A DNA stretch of 23,483 bases from a virus. Of this stretch, positions 8,935-16,113 are shown piece by piece. The notes beneath the pieces were generated by a model, which had not been told where the DNA came from, searched no databases, and saw only the letters and a list, made by a program, of their open reading frames with translations. The DNA is taken from positions 1 to 23,483 of IMG/VR virus record IMGVR_UViG_3300030294_000162; one strand, 5' to 3'. The position numbers and the translations under genes were made by a program. Positions within the stretch are counted from its first letter, which is position 1; every line of letters starts with the position of its first letter.

Positions 8935-10037
8935 TATTTTTTCACTCCATTCTTTTTGTTAATAATATCCGTCATATAGTTCACGGCTGCGGCGGTTTCC
9001 TGTACATCATTACCTGCTGGGCTTGACCCATTTGCCTCTATGCCATCAGCACCAGAATTTTTATTGTCGGCAATTGCTTTTTTCATGAAATCCTTTGCCG
9101 TATCGGTCACCGTGGTTGTTTCTGGTGTATGTTTTTTTATGATATCAACAACGTTTTTTACTTCATCTGCTGTTTTACCATTTTTTTTGGCGTCATTGAT
9201 AATCTCATGAACCGCTTGATTTTCTGAACTATCTAATGCATCCAGCGCTTCATTGCGGTTTCTTTCCGCAATAATTGCTTCTTGTGTTATCTGATTAACA
9301 AGATCCGGCTTTTCTTTTCTCAAATCATCAATTGTAGTAAACGCCATTTCATCAGCTTCTTTCTTTTTTTGTTTTGGTACGGCGATGTTTAAAATTTTTA
9401 GTGCCGCTTGTGAATTTTTTAATTTTGATAGATCCATACCAATCCCATTAATAAATGTTTTTCCACCTTTCATGACAGCTTCCACTTCTTCTACTTCTAT
9501 TTCATCAGCAAAGCCATATTGTTTGGCCATGTCTGCCGTCAACCACGTTTCATCATCCATGAGCTGTGATAGTTGATCATCATCAAGATTACATTTTGTT
9601 TTATAGGCATTCATTATGCTTTGCTTGATAATTCCCAGGTCCTTTGACATTTTCACCATATCATCGGCGGCATAATAACCGCATAAGCCAACAGCCGGAT
9701 TGTGAATCATCATTACAGCATTTGATGGCATAATGCATTTTTTCCCAGCCGGTATAATAATTGTTGCTGCACTCGCGGCTAATCCATCAATATATACTGT
9801 TACATCTCCGGTATATGACTGTAGTAAATTAGAGATTGTATGAGCAGCGAAGACGTCGCCACCGGGACTATTTATTCTTACATGGATATCTTTACCGCCC
9901 TGTGCTGAAAGGTCATTTGCAAACTGTTGTGGTGTTATTTCATCGCCCCACCATGTTTCACTTGAGATATTGCCATAAAGTAGCAGTTCTGCTATGTCGC
10001 CATCAGCTTGATTTCTGAAATTCCAAAATTTATTCAT
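8934..10037 (-). CDS. Head maturation protease (ClpP/S49-like) fused to a scaffold-like domain (gpC/Nu3 type)
   Basis: A 367-residue protein. Residues 15-185 are a ClpP-fold protease. They include INSPGGDVFAA (about 55-65), the nucleophile in DGLAASAAT (Ser89), MIHNPAVG (His112), and the Asp-bearing DDETWLTADMAKQYGFADE (161-179). Residues 230-367 are Glu/Lys/Asn-rich and helical, as in scaffolds. Lambda gpC has the same layout, and its C-terminal part is also made alone as Nu3 from an internal start. Here Met231 (ATG 9347) begins MAFTTIDDLRKEKP after a Lys-rich linker and could serve likewise, though only a weak purine-rich stretch precedes it. The start overlaps the portal stop (ATGA). Confidence 0.9.
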   Translation of the reverse strand: MNKFWNFRNQADGDIAELLLYGNISSETWWGDEITPQQFANDLSAQGGKDIHVRINSPGGDVFAAHTISNLLQSYTGDVTVYIDGLAASAATIIIPAGKKCIMPSNAVMMIHNPAVGLCGYYAADDMVKMSKDLGIIKQSIMNAYKTKCNLDDDQLSQLMDDETWLTADMAKQYGFADEIEVEEVEAVMKGGKTFINGIGMDLSKLKNSQAALKILNIAVPKQKKKEADEMAFTTIDDLRKEKPDLVNQITQEAIIAERNRNEALDALDSSENQAVHEIINDAKKNGKTADEVKNVVDIIKKHTPETTTVTDTAKDFMKKAIADNKNSGADGIEANGSSPAGNDVQETAAAVNYMTDIINKKNGVKK

Positions 10038-11698
10038 TTTGTTTTACTATCTCCTTTCCCCGTTTCCTCATCTTGAGGCTGATCCGTCTTCGCAACAATC
10101 GCTGTTGCAATTGGTATTCCCAATCTATTCATTGTTGTCTGTTCAGTTGCTAATCGTTCGACATTATCATCCCATGCTGTCCCCGTCATTTCAGCCGCTT
10201 CTTTTTCTCTCGTTGAGAATCCATATTGTACGCGCAAAGCCGCTCCCTGAACTTCTTTAACCGGATCAAGTACACCCATAACAGGTCCATACCATTCAGC
10301 ATTGCACCAAGCTTTTTTAACTAACGGATCATCAAAGAAACCCAGTGCCTCGATACGACCAATTGTAATTGCTTCCGCCAACCATGTTTCATAGGTCGGC
10401 TGGCAAAAATCTCTTGAAAACCAAACTCGTCTTGTTTTGAAGGTAGCCCATGCTTGCAATAATGCTGCACGACTTGCTGTATAGGACGAATTAAATGCTT
10501 TCATCAATACCTCATACGGTTGTTCTATCGAGGCGCCAATTTGTTTAATAAGTTCTTTTGTAAAAGGCTCAAAGGTAGATAAACTACGTTGTGCATCAAC
10601 CGAAGTTACATCATATCCTGGTGGTAAAACGTTTAAGCTTGCTGGGCCAAGTTCAAAATCATTTGGATCAAGTGTTACTCTTTCCCCATCTGGTACTGCG
10701 GGCTGAAGTGGAAAACCTCCATTTGTTGTAGCAGTTTGTTCTTTGAAAAACAAACTAAAAAATGATTTAATGATGGCTGACGTCAACTCTGCCTCTGTAT
10801 ATCTCCCGACTTGTTTAATGACTTCAATTACAGGTGCCAAATACGGAATTCCCCGATATTGTTCGGGACGTTCATCGTGGCTAATTTGTAAAACATTTGG
10901 CTGCCCTGTCAAGTTTCCGAAGGCTTCTACTCTTTGCCATACCGGCAACTGCGTCATATTTGTGGGGTCATATGGATACCGATTACATATCCAATAGGCC
11001 ACAACTGCCCCATCCGTATCAATTTCCACACCATTTACAATTCGATTGCCATTATTAGGATTGTGTACAGTTACCATCCATGGAGATATAGCCCCCAACA
11101 TACTTTGCACCCCTGGATTGCATACCCGACTTGCTTCAAACACTTGAATTCTGAGACTATATGGCATATTGGGTGCCGGATCTCGATATTTAAAAGCAGC
11201 AAAACTATCTCCATCAATCAGATAGCACATGTAAGCAATATCTTGCAGATCGTAAAAGTTATTTTTCTTGAGAACATCACAAAACTTTGACGTTGCCCAT
11301 AGGTCAAATTCTTCTTTTGTTTTCTTTGCCCACGCCTCGGCCTCATCGGCGCTAATACCCAGTAAACTATATTTGGGTCTTGGACTTAATTTCAGTCCCG
11401 CCCCTATTACATTTGTCCTGGATGTATTAATCGCACTAGATGCTACCGGTGTGCTCATTACAAGATCGGCTGATCTAGCTCGAAGCGTATTTAGGTTCAC
11501 ATCAATATCAGATGCGGGGCTGCTACGGATTGGATTCCATGCGGCTAAACTACCTTTTTTATGGCTCGCACCGCTTTCAGAGAAACCTGTATTAACAATA
11601 CGGCGCATAATATCCATGCCAGAGATTGGATTGGTGGGTGCTGCTTGTTTTGTTGGCATTCTTGCCATTTTTGCTTTATTTTTATTTTTCTTCATCAT
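10034..11698 (-). CDS. Portal protein, lambda gpB family
   Basis: A 554-residue portal that forms the dodecameric DNA channel at one capsid vertex. Family marks include LRARSADLVMSTPVASSAI near the N-terminus, WGADPDG-type GDSFAAFKYRD, QISHDERPEQYRGIPYLAP, and a late AFNSSYTASRAALLQAW with QPTYETWLAEAI. These are typical of the lambda portal group (Phage_portal_2). ATG 11698 is chosen because GAGG precedes it and it overlaps the gpW stop (ATGA). A longer frame begins with TTG 11734 inside gpW and is unlikely. A second ATG directly follows (11695) and may be used as well. Confidence 0.95.
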   Translation of the reverse strand: MMKKNKNKAKMARMPTKQAAPTNPISGMDIMRRIVNTGFSESGASHKKGSLAAWNPIRSSPASDIDVNLNTLRARSADLVMSTPVASSAINTSRTNVIGAGLKLSPRPKYSLLGISADEAEAWAKKTKEEFDLWATSKFCDVLKKNNFYDLQDIAYMCYLIDGDSFAAFKYRDPAPNMPYSLRIQVFEASRVCNPGVQSMLGAISPWMVTVHNPNNGNRIVNGVEIDTDGAVVAYWICNRYPYDPTNMTQLPVWQRVEAFGNLTGQPNVLQISHDERPEQYRGIPYLAPVIEVIKQVGRYTEAELTSAIIKSFFSLFFKEQTATTNGGFPLQPAVPDGERVTLDPNDFELGPASLNVLPPGYDVTSVDAQRSLSTFEPFTKELIKQIGASIEQPYEVLMKAFNSSYTASRAALLQAWATFKTRRVWFSRDFCQPTYETWLAEAITIGRIEALGFFDDPLVKKAWCNAEWYGPVMGVLDPVKEVQGAALRVQYGFSTREKEAAEMTGTAWDDNVERLATEQTTMNRLGIPIATAIVAKTDQPQDEETGKGDSKTK

Positions 11699-11907
11699 GT
11701 ATCCCTCAATATAACTCGTTTTGATCTTCCACAAGAAGAAGTATTCCCCGCACCACTTGCCAATAGTTTATTTATTCCTGAACTTATATCGCCAAGATCG
11801 GCTCTACGGTTTTTTACGTTTCCATCCTGGTATTCTTGGCTATTTAGTGCTTTTATTTCTGCTGCTACATATGCATCCAACCTAGCTTTTTGAATATCAT
11901 CCGCCAT
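11695..11907 (-). CDS. gpW-like head-tail joining protein (DUF6148-like)
   Basis: A 70-residue protein between large terminase and portal, the exact slot of lambda gpW. Its sequence (ARLDAYVAAEIKALNSQEYQ, then RRADLGDISSGINKL) fits the DUF6148-like group found in Bacillota phages, with a helix, a short beta hairpin and a second helix. Such proteins sit at the connector and prevent DNA loss from filled heads. AAGGGG lies 9 nt before ATG 11907. The C-terminus is Ser/Gly/Asn-rich and probably flexible. Confidence 0.75.
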   Translation of the reverse strand: MADDIQKARLDAYVAAEIKALNSQEYQDGNVKNRRADLGDISSGINKLLASGAGNTSSCGRSKRVILRDT

Positions 11908-11910
11908 AGT

Positions 11911-13779
11911 TTACAACCCCTTTTTTATACATCCATATTGTTGTTTTTTATTTTCTGTATTTTTTTCTATATTTTCACCACCGCTTGATTGTTCATTTAT
12001 AAGTTTTTCATAAACTGTCCAATCCGGATTTACGCTGTAAAGACAGGCTAAATTATAAATTTGCAAATCAATCGGTTCATTTCGTTTGTCTTCCGCTATA
12101 TTTACCCATACTTTTTCAAACCTTCCCTTTACGATTTTTTCTTGCAATTGTTCAGATAGCAGCCCCTTATAATAAGCACCATCATAGCCGCGTCGATCAT
12201 CTAAGGGGAAATGCAGGAAATATGGTCCTGGTTCTGTTTTTTCTTTGAGTCTTTGCAAAATATATTGTTTACCATCATTTACCCCAATTAGTATGAGCGG
12301 TAACGTTGGGTACCCATCCGCTTTACCAAGTTTATACAAAATAGGTATGCCAAACGCTTGATGTCCTTTGATTGCATATCTTTGTTTGTATCTATTTTTA
12401 TCACAATATTGATAAACATTTTTACTATAATGCCCACCAGAATCTATAAATGTTCTGGCTACTTTTATTCCTTTTCCATTTGCAAATCTATAGGTTCGAT
12501 CAAGCTGCTGATCGAGTGAATCCCATGTTGCGTCCTGATCTGGTACACCTAAAATAACACCTTTTTTTATTCCCCATCGTTCTTCATCTTTTCCCCAACC
12601 TGCAATTTCATATTCTAGTCGATTATCCTGCGTATCAACAGCAGCGGTCAGCACCAAAACCCCATCTGGCAATTCTGCGGCATATTCTTCGCGCCGTTTC
12701 ATAAGAATATCAATGTTTTTTATTTCACCCGTTGGCTTATATAACTCTGCTAGCCGTGTATTTACAAACGTTTTTAAAGATTCCGGTGCATCTTTAACGA
12801 CCAAATATTCTTGTACGATCGTTTTCCATGACAACCAAGGGCTTGCAAATGCGTTAACGTGAAAAGACCGAACATCTGTAATGTTCGGATTTAGAATTAT
12901 ATATTTTTGTTCTGTAGCTTTCATTTCTCGTTCATAAAATTCATGTCCACAATCTGGACAACGCCATTTTACAGAATCAACTCTGTAAGATTTTCTTTCA
13001 TCAATCTCAAATGTCTCAAACTCATAGATCATATTCCAAATCGTGACCCAGTGGAATTCTTTGCAGTTCGGACATTTATGCTGCCATTCCTCTTGTGTTC
13101 CAAGCATGTACTCACGATAAATCCTACTTTTTAGATCTGTTGGCGTGGAAAATAAACCAATAATGTGATTCCAAAAATTTGATGTTCTTTTTATTCCTAA
13201 GTCAACCGGATCACCTTCCGTTCCTGCTGATTTTTCAAATCTATCTACTTCGTCATATACTAAAACGCGGATACTTCGCTTTGCGAGTCCTGATGGTGCA
13301 TTGGCGCCGACAAGAGCAAGATATCCGCCGGGGAAAATCTTTTTTAATATAGTATTTTTGCTACTTCTTGATTTTTGTTCATGTATTCTTTCCGCTAATA
13401 CCGGAGTCCTATTAACCGTCGGCGTAAGTCGTTCTTTTGACCAGTCTTCGGCATCCCCGAGCGCTGGTTGAACCATCAGTATTGGACAAGGGTCTAAATG
13501 AATAAATCTGCCTAAAACATTAAACAAAATTTCTGATTTACCAAGTTGTGCACTAATCATAGCAATGACTTTATGCACGCCCATTGCTGTGAAAGCATCC
13601 ATAATTTCTTTTTGATATGGGACTCGACTTGTATTCCATTTCCCTGGTTCTGCGCCATATTCTTCTGGGATAAATCTGTATTCATCTGCCCATTCAGATA
13701 CGCTCATACGTGGCGGCGGAGCTGCCATGCTGAGAATTTTTTTAAATAAATCAATTGTTTTCTTCGGTATCTTCGTCAT
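11911..13779 (-). CDS. Terminase large subunit, GpA family
   Basis: About 622 residues, the motor and nuclease that packages DNA. Near the N-terminus MSVSEWADEYRFIPEEYGAE and WNTSRVPYQKEIMDAF are diagnostic of the GpA family. A deviant Walker A is seen at SAQLGKSE (76-83) and Walker B at LVYDEVD (173-179). Two Cys pairs (C236/C239 and C273/C276) form a zinc-ribbon pattern. The nuclease part begins with AAVDTQDNRLEYEIAGWG (first Asp at 382) and continues with FIDSGGHYSK. GpA-type enzymes make staggered cos ends. ATG 13779 is chosen because GGTGA lies about 8-9 nt upstream; TTG 13809 and ATG 13806 lack a site. It overlaps the small subunit by 29 nt. Confidence 0.95.
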   Translation of the reverse strand: MTKIPKKTIDLFKKILSMAAPPPRMSVSEWADEYRFIPEEYGAEPGKWNTSRVPYQKEIMDAFTAMGVHKVIAMISAQLGKSEILFNVLGRFIHLDPCPILMVQPALGDAEDWSKERLTPTVNRTPVLAERIHEQKSRSSKNTILKKIFPGGYLALVGANAPSGLAKRSIRVLVYDEVDRFEKSAGTEGDPVDLGIKRTSNFWNHIIGLFSTPTDLKSRIYREYMLGTQEEWQHKCPNCKEFHWVTIWNMIYEFETFEIDERKSYRVDSVKWRCPDCGHEFYEREMKATEQKYIILNPNITDVRSFHVNAFASPWLSWKTIVQEYLVVKDAPESLKTFVNTRLAELYKPTGEIKNIDILMKRREEYAAELPDGVLVLTAAVDTQDNRLEYEIAGWGKDEERWGIKKGVILGVPDQDATWDSLDQQLDRTYRFANGKGIKVARTFIDSGGHYSKNVYQYCDKNRYKQRYAIKGHQAFGIPILYKLGKADGYPTLPLILIGVNDGKQYILQRLKEKTEPGPYFLHFPLDDRRGYDGAYYKGLLSEQLQEKIVKGRFEKVWVNIAEDKRNEPIDLQIYNLACLYSVNPDWTVYEKLINEQSSGGENIEKNTENKKQQYGCIKKGL

Positions 13780-14269
13780 CAATGGCTTCACCAAGCTTCG
13801 ATGCATCAAAAGAAGACAGTGCTGTTAAGGCTCCGTTTATTTCTTCTGTCAACATTTCATTAATTTCATCGGTGTTTTTCCCCTCTATTCTTGGTGACAT
13901 CTTGTAAGGAATTGCCAGCATTTGCCTTTTAAATACAGTAACCATTCCCCCAACCGCCAATTCAATATCCGATGTGTTATGCATTTCGTTCTTCAATTCC
14001 GCCAATTTCATCTCAGTAAGTTCTCGTTTTGCCTTTTCATGGAGCGCCTTTTCATGGTCTAAGGATAACTCCCCATTTTCATCACTTTCACCACTGTGCG
14101 ATTTGTAGAAATTCTTTAAACTTTCGATGACAACAACAGCTCCATTTTCAGTTCGAACAATTGTTTCTTCTTTGACTAATTGACTAACTCTTTGTTGTGT
14201 AATTCCAAGGACTCGTGCCATTTCCGTTTGGGTCGTGGTCGTGTCTTTTAAATTCTTGGAAATTTTCAT
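13751..14269 (-). CDS. Terminase small subunit, Nu1-like
   Basis: A 172-residue protein. A winged helix-turn-helix is seen at about residues 13-45: TQTEMARVLGITQQRVSQLV followed by a wing (VRTENGAVVVIESL). It is then charged and helical (HEKAKRELTEMKLAELKNEM), with a C-terminal acidic tail. This is the domain order of lambda Nu1 (DNA binding at cos, dimerisation, contact with the large subunit). It lies directly before the large subunit, and the noncoding stretch upstream (14270-14429) is the likely place of its DNA target. GGGGGTGA lies 4 nt before ATG 14269. Confidence 0.88.
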   Translation of the reverse strand: MKISKNLKDTTTTQTEMARVLGITQQRVSQLVKEETIVRTENGAVVVIESLKNFYKSHSGESDENGELSLDHEKALHEKAKRELTEMKLAELKNEMHNTSDIELAVGGMVTVFKRQMLAIPYKMSPRIEGKNTDEINEMLTEEINGALTALSSFDASKLGEAIDDEDTEENN

Positions 14270-14330
14270 TTTGTCACCCCCAATTTATTCAAATTCTACA
14301 AACAAGCGCCAAAAAAAATTTGTATCTAGA

Positions 14331-14356
14331 AAACCTTTGCGGGCTTCGCGACCCCT
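14331..14356 (-). other. Candidate cos site (GC-rich core upstream of small terminase gene)
   Basis: On the minus strand a GC-rich core (AGGGGTCGCGAAGCCCGC) followed by AAAGGTTTTC stands out in an otherwise A+T-rich noncoding stretch about 70-90 nt before the small terminase gene. It contains the palindrome TCGCGA flanked by GGG and CCC-type runs, i.e. partial twofold symmetry. The GGTTTTC that follows recalls the flank of lambda cosN. GpA/Nu1 terminases cut at cos, and cos lies just upstream of the small subunit gene in lambda. The exact cleavage positions cannot be read from the sequence. Confidence 0.45.
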
Positions 14357-14386
14357 GTGCCCTATTTTTTCCCAGAAGTACCTTTT

Positions 14387-14430
14387 GATAATGTAACTCA
14401 TTATCTTTTATTTTGTATGATAATGATAAT
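14387..14430. promoter_or_regulatory. GATAAT repeat block, Fur-box-like or terminase-binding repeats
   Basis: On the plus strand GATAATG-TAACT-CATTATC (14387-14405) is a perfect 7-bp inverted repeat with a 5-nt centre. It matches the classical 19-bp Fur box at 16 of 19 positions. A direct repeat GATAATGATAAT follows at 14419-14430. The block lies between the Cys-rich small gene and the cos candidate. Two readings are possible: binding sites for a host metal regulator (Fur/Zur/PerR type), or cosB-like sites for the small terminase. The sequence alone does not choose. Confidence 0.4.
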
Positions 14431-14642
14431 TATTTAAAGGTCTTTCCATGGTCAGATCTGTACTTACCACTGCTCTTGTGGCAGCGGGGACAGCCTGTTT
14501 TCATCAGTGCCGCATAATTCTCACGTTTTGATTTACGACGATACGTAACGCATAAACGATTTATGTAGTAGACCTTATCATTGGTGCATTGCTGATTCTC
14601 ATTGAATTGGCATTTCTCCGTATTGCAATACAACACTGCCAT
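14430..14642 (-). CDS. Small Cys-rich protein, putative zinc binding
   Basis: A 70-residue basic protein with a Cys cluster YCNTEKCQFNENQQC and a further Cys in NRLCVTYRRK, then CPRCHKS near the end. The N-terminal pattern (C-x4-C-x-F-N-x5-C) is common in tiny phage proteins found near HNH and packaging genes. The C-terminal CxxCH could complete a second metal site. AAGGTGA lies 5 nt before ATG 14642, and the gene starts 4 nt after the HNH stop. Function unknown; DNA or partner-protein binding is a guess from its charge. Confidence 0.75.
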   Translation of the reverse strand: MAVLYCNTEKCQFNENQQCTNDKVYYINRLCVTYRRKSKRENYAALMKTGCPRCHKSSGKYRSDHGKTFK

Positions 14643-14646
14643 GTAC

Positions 14647-14943
14647 TCACCTTCCTTCAGGGTACAGCCTATTTAGGTAATCCTCACAATGCCGGCGTAT
14701 CGGTTCGCTATGTTTACTTTCCCGCTCTTGATGATGTTTGTAACATAGCAAGCATCCTTTTTCTGGTACGTCTTCTTTGTATGGGCCGCATGGCTCATGA
14801 TGCCATTTTTCGTTAATTGATACATAACCATCGCATCCTGGGACAATGCAGGTATAATTGTCACGTTCATGAATCTCTAGGTTTAATTTAATGATTGCAT
14901 TGCCTTTGAGTTTCACACGTTTGTGCTTGCTAAGGTCCATCAT
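14647..14943 (-). CDS. HNH-like endonuclease next to terminase
   Basis: A 98-residue protein with RDNYTCIVPGC, WHHEPCGPY and GCLLCYKHHQERE, the order of a beta-beta-alpha metal HNH fold: first Cys pair, His-His, Cys pair, final HH. The central Asn of the classical HNH motif is not evident. HNH proteins encoded beside terminase genes are known to act with terminase in cos cleavage and head morphogenesis in several phages, so a packaging role is likely. ATG 14943 (AAGGGG 9 nt upstream) is chosen over GTG 14964, which would start inside the leader. It is the first gene after the promoter/terminator switch. Confidence 0.8.
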   Translation of the reverse strand: MMDLSKHKRVKLKGNAIIKLNLEIHERDNYTCIVPGCDGYVSINEKWHHEPCGPYKEDVPEKGCLLCYKHHQERESKHSEPIRRHCEDYLNRLYPEGR

Positions 14944-14964
14944 AGTTCTGCGCCCCTTTCGCAC

Positions 14965-15000
14965 ATAAATAAAAGCGCCGTCGAATTATCGACAACGCTT
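14965..15000 (-). terminator. Intrinsic terminator, second of a tandem pair
   Basis: In minus-strand RNA a 12-bp stem (15000-14989 with 14984-14973, two U-G pairs, UAAU loop) is followed by UUAUUU. On the plus strand the two U-G pairs become C/A mismatches, so the structure belongs to leftward transcripts. It lies just before the ribosome binding site of the HNH gene. Confidence 0.75.
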
Positions 15001-15009
15001 AATTTTTTG

Positions 15010-15044
15010 TATAAGAAAAAGCCGTTAGCAAATGCCAACGGCTT
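15010..15044 (-). terminator. Intrinsic terminator, first of a tandem pair
   Basis: Minus-strand RNA forms an 11-bp stem (15044-15034 with 15029-15019, one G-U pair) with an AUUU loop, and the stem runs into UUUUUCUU. On the plus strand the G-U pair becomes an A/C mismatch. It ends transcripts from the early region and would also stop RNA from the promoter at 15119-15091 unless prevented. Confidence 0.85.
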
Positions 15045-15052
15045 AGATATTT

Positions 15053-15066
15053 ATGTAAATTTACAT
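15053..15066. promoter_or_regulatory. Perfect 14-bp palindrome, candidate operator
   Basis: ATGTAAATTTACAT is a complete twofold palindrome located about 20-30 nt after the predicted transcription start of the leftward promoter and just before the first terminator. This is a suitable place for a repressor or an antitermination factor. With 14 of 14 symmetric bases in A+T-rich DNA it is suggestive but not proof. Confidence 0.45.
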
Positions 15067-15090
15067 TTAGAGACACGACCAATTAAATTC

Positions 15091-15119
15091 ATTTTAACCG
15101 ATTCGTCAAAAAATGTCAA
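15091..15119 (-). promoter_or_regulatory. Strong sigma-70-type promoter facing the packaging/structural genes
   Basis: The minus strand has a perfect -35 box TTGACA (15119-15114), a 17-bp spacer and a -10 box TAAAAT (15096-15091, 5 of 6 matches). Transcription should start near 15084 and enter the HNH and terminase genes after about 140 nt. It is the best promoter match I noticed. It directly follows the stop codon (15123-15121) of the last early gene. Confidence 0.8.
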
Positions 15120-15120
15120 A

Positions 15121-15450
15121 TTATCTTGATTCAAATAATCCACTACCTCCGGCAAGACCAGCATTAATTTGTGACAGAGACTTTTTCTTCATGGCGCTTG
15201 AATTACTCTTTCCATTGCTGCTTCCACCTCCGCCCTTTGCGGCTTCACCAGCTGGTAAATACTCTTTAGACGGCAGATTCGATTTATATTTTTCCTGCAT
15301 CATCTGTACAACTTCATCCCGTGGCTTTGATTCTATAGGATACCAGACTTCAATCCCACATTTTGGACATTTATAGAAATCATCCTGTTCGTTATATTTC
15401 ATAGGTACGCGGCAATCTTGGCAGAACCAAAGTCCTCTTTTTTCAGCCAT
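15121..15450 (-). CDS. Zinc-ribbon protein with Gly/Ser-rich tail
   Basis: A 109-residue protein. Residues 7-37 have the pattern FCQDC-x12-KCPKCGIEVWYP, a four-Cys zinc ribbon as in many nucleic-acid-binding proteins. The second half is Lys/Ser/Gly-rich and probably unstructured (GGGGSSNGKSNSS). ATG 15450 is preferred (AGAGG about 10 nt upstream) over ATG 15486, which lacks a site. It is the last gene before the terminators and promoter, so a regulatory role (for example as late activator or antiterminator) is conceivable. That is inferred from place alone. Confidence 0.7.
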   Translation of the reverse strand: MAEKRGLWFCQDCRVPMKYNEQDDFYKCPKCGIEVWYPIESKPRDEVVQMMQEKYKSNLPSKEYLPAGEAAKGGGGSSNGKSNSSAMKKKSLSQINAGLAGGSGLFESR

Positions 15451-15504
15451 GTTTTGATCAACCTCTTTTCTGCTGTCGCTTGACATAAAGTGTATGGGCT
15501 TGTT

Positions 15505-15744
15505 TTATTTTATAAATTCTTCACTTCTTTCGTTCAATACTTCTTTTGCTATATCCTTCATTTTTATTATTTCACAGCATCCAGTGCAGCAACTCCCCAT
15601 TGCTTTATACTGCAACTTTATAATCTTTTTTAATGCCAATTTATATTCCATATTGTCAGCCATGATTCCAGCGTTTGCCGATACCGTACACATTATTGTT
15701 ATTCCTATGGTCGCACCAATTACGCTGCATATAAAGTATCCCAA
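15505..15744 (-). CDS. Small membrane protein, DUF3789-like
   Basis: A 79-residue protein. Its first 25 residues (GYFICSVIGATIGITIMC) form one membrane helix with Gly spacing as in DUF3789-type phage proteins. The rest is charged with a Cys cluster (GSCCTGCCEIIK) and should face the cytoplasm. Start is TTG 15744, with GAGGAGG about 10 nt upstream in the end of the RusA gene; the first in-frame ATG would remove part of the helix. Function unknown. Confidence 0.6.
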   Translation of the reverse strand: MGYFICSVIGATIGITIMCTVSANAGIMADNMEYKLALKKIIKLQYKAMGSCCTGCCEIIKMKDIAKEVLNERSEEFIK

Positions 15745-15746
15745 TG

Positions 15747-16112
15747 TTATCCAACCTCCTCAATCAAAATCTCAACTCTTGGGTTGTTTTTATCTATATC
15801 AAATTCATCATGCAAATACTTTATCTGGTCCCACCCATCATTTTTAATTATTCGTCCATTTTGCATTGCATCTAAAATAAATTTTTTTGCAAAACAAATA
15901 TTATCTTTATCTCGCCTTTTATCTTTTTCCACCCAACAAAATTTCATACCAATTCTAGTTAATGTTTTTCCCCGCAGTGCTGCCTTGATGAATATAATGC
16001 AATCATTTTCCACCTGCCTCTTAAAGTTGGCTGCTTCATATTTATTCCCTCGACATGCATCTACATATTCATTTAGTCCTGGCAATCTCATAGGAATTAT
16101 TACTTTTATCAA
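15747..16112 (-). CDS. rusA: RusA-like Holliday junction resolvase
   Basis: A 121-residue protein matching the RusA family in length and motifs: an N-terminal strand with IKVIIPMRLPGLNEYVDA, a middle KDKRRDKDNICFAKKFILDA with acidic residues Asp68 and Asp70, and NDGWDQI with Asp92. RusA is a small dimeric, metal-dependent nuclease that cuts four-way junctions. In phages it resolves recombination intermediates and branched DNA before packaging. The start is TTG 16112 with GAGGG 6-7 nt upstream, which preserves the family N-terminus (an in-frame ATG seven codons later would not). Confidence 0.88.
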   Translation of the reverse strand: MIKVIIPMRLPGLNEYVDACRGNKYEAANFKRQVENDCIIFIKAALRGKTLTRIGMKFCWVEKDKRRDKDNICFAKKFILDAMQNGRIIKNDGWDQIKYLHDEFDIDKNNPRVEILIEEVG

Positions 16113-16113
16113 C

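Noticed and set aside
11699-11734. N-terminal extension of the portal to TTG 11734
   Set aside because: It would lie within the gpW-like gene; ATG 11698 has GAGG and an ATGA overlap.
14673-14870. A second 65-codon minus-strand ORF in the HNH gene
   Set aside because: It is out of frame with the HNH-like protein and has no recognisable motif.
14965-15044. CRISPR-like or other repeat array in the two hairpins
   Set aside because: The two stem-loops differ in sequence and are each single; their U tracts identify them as terminators.
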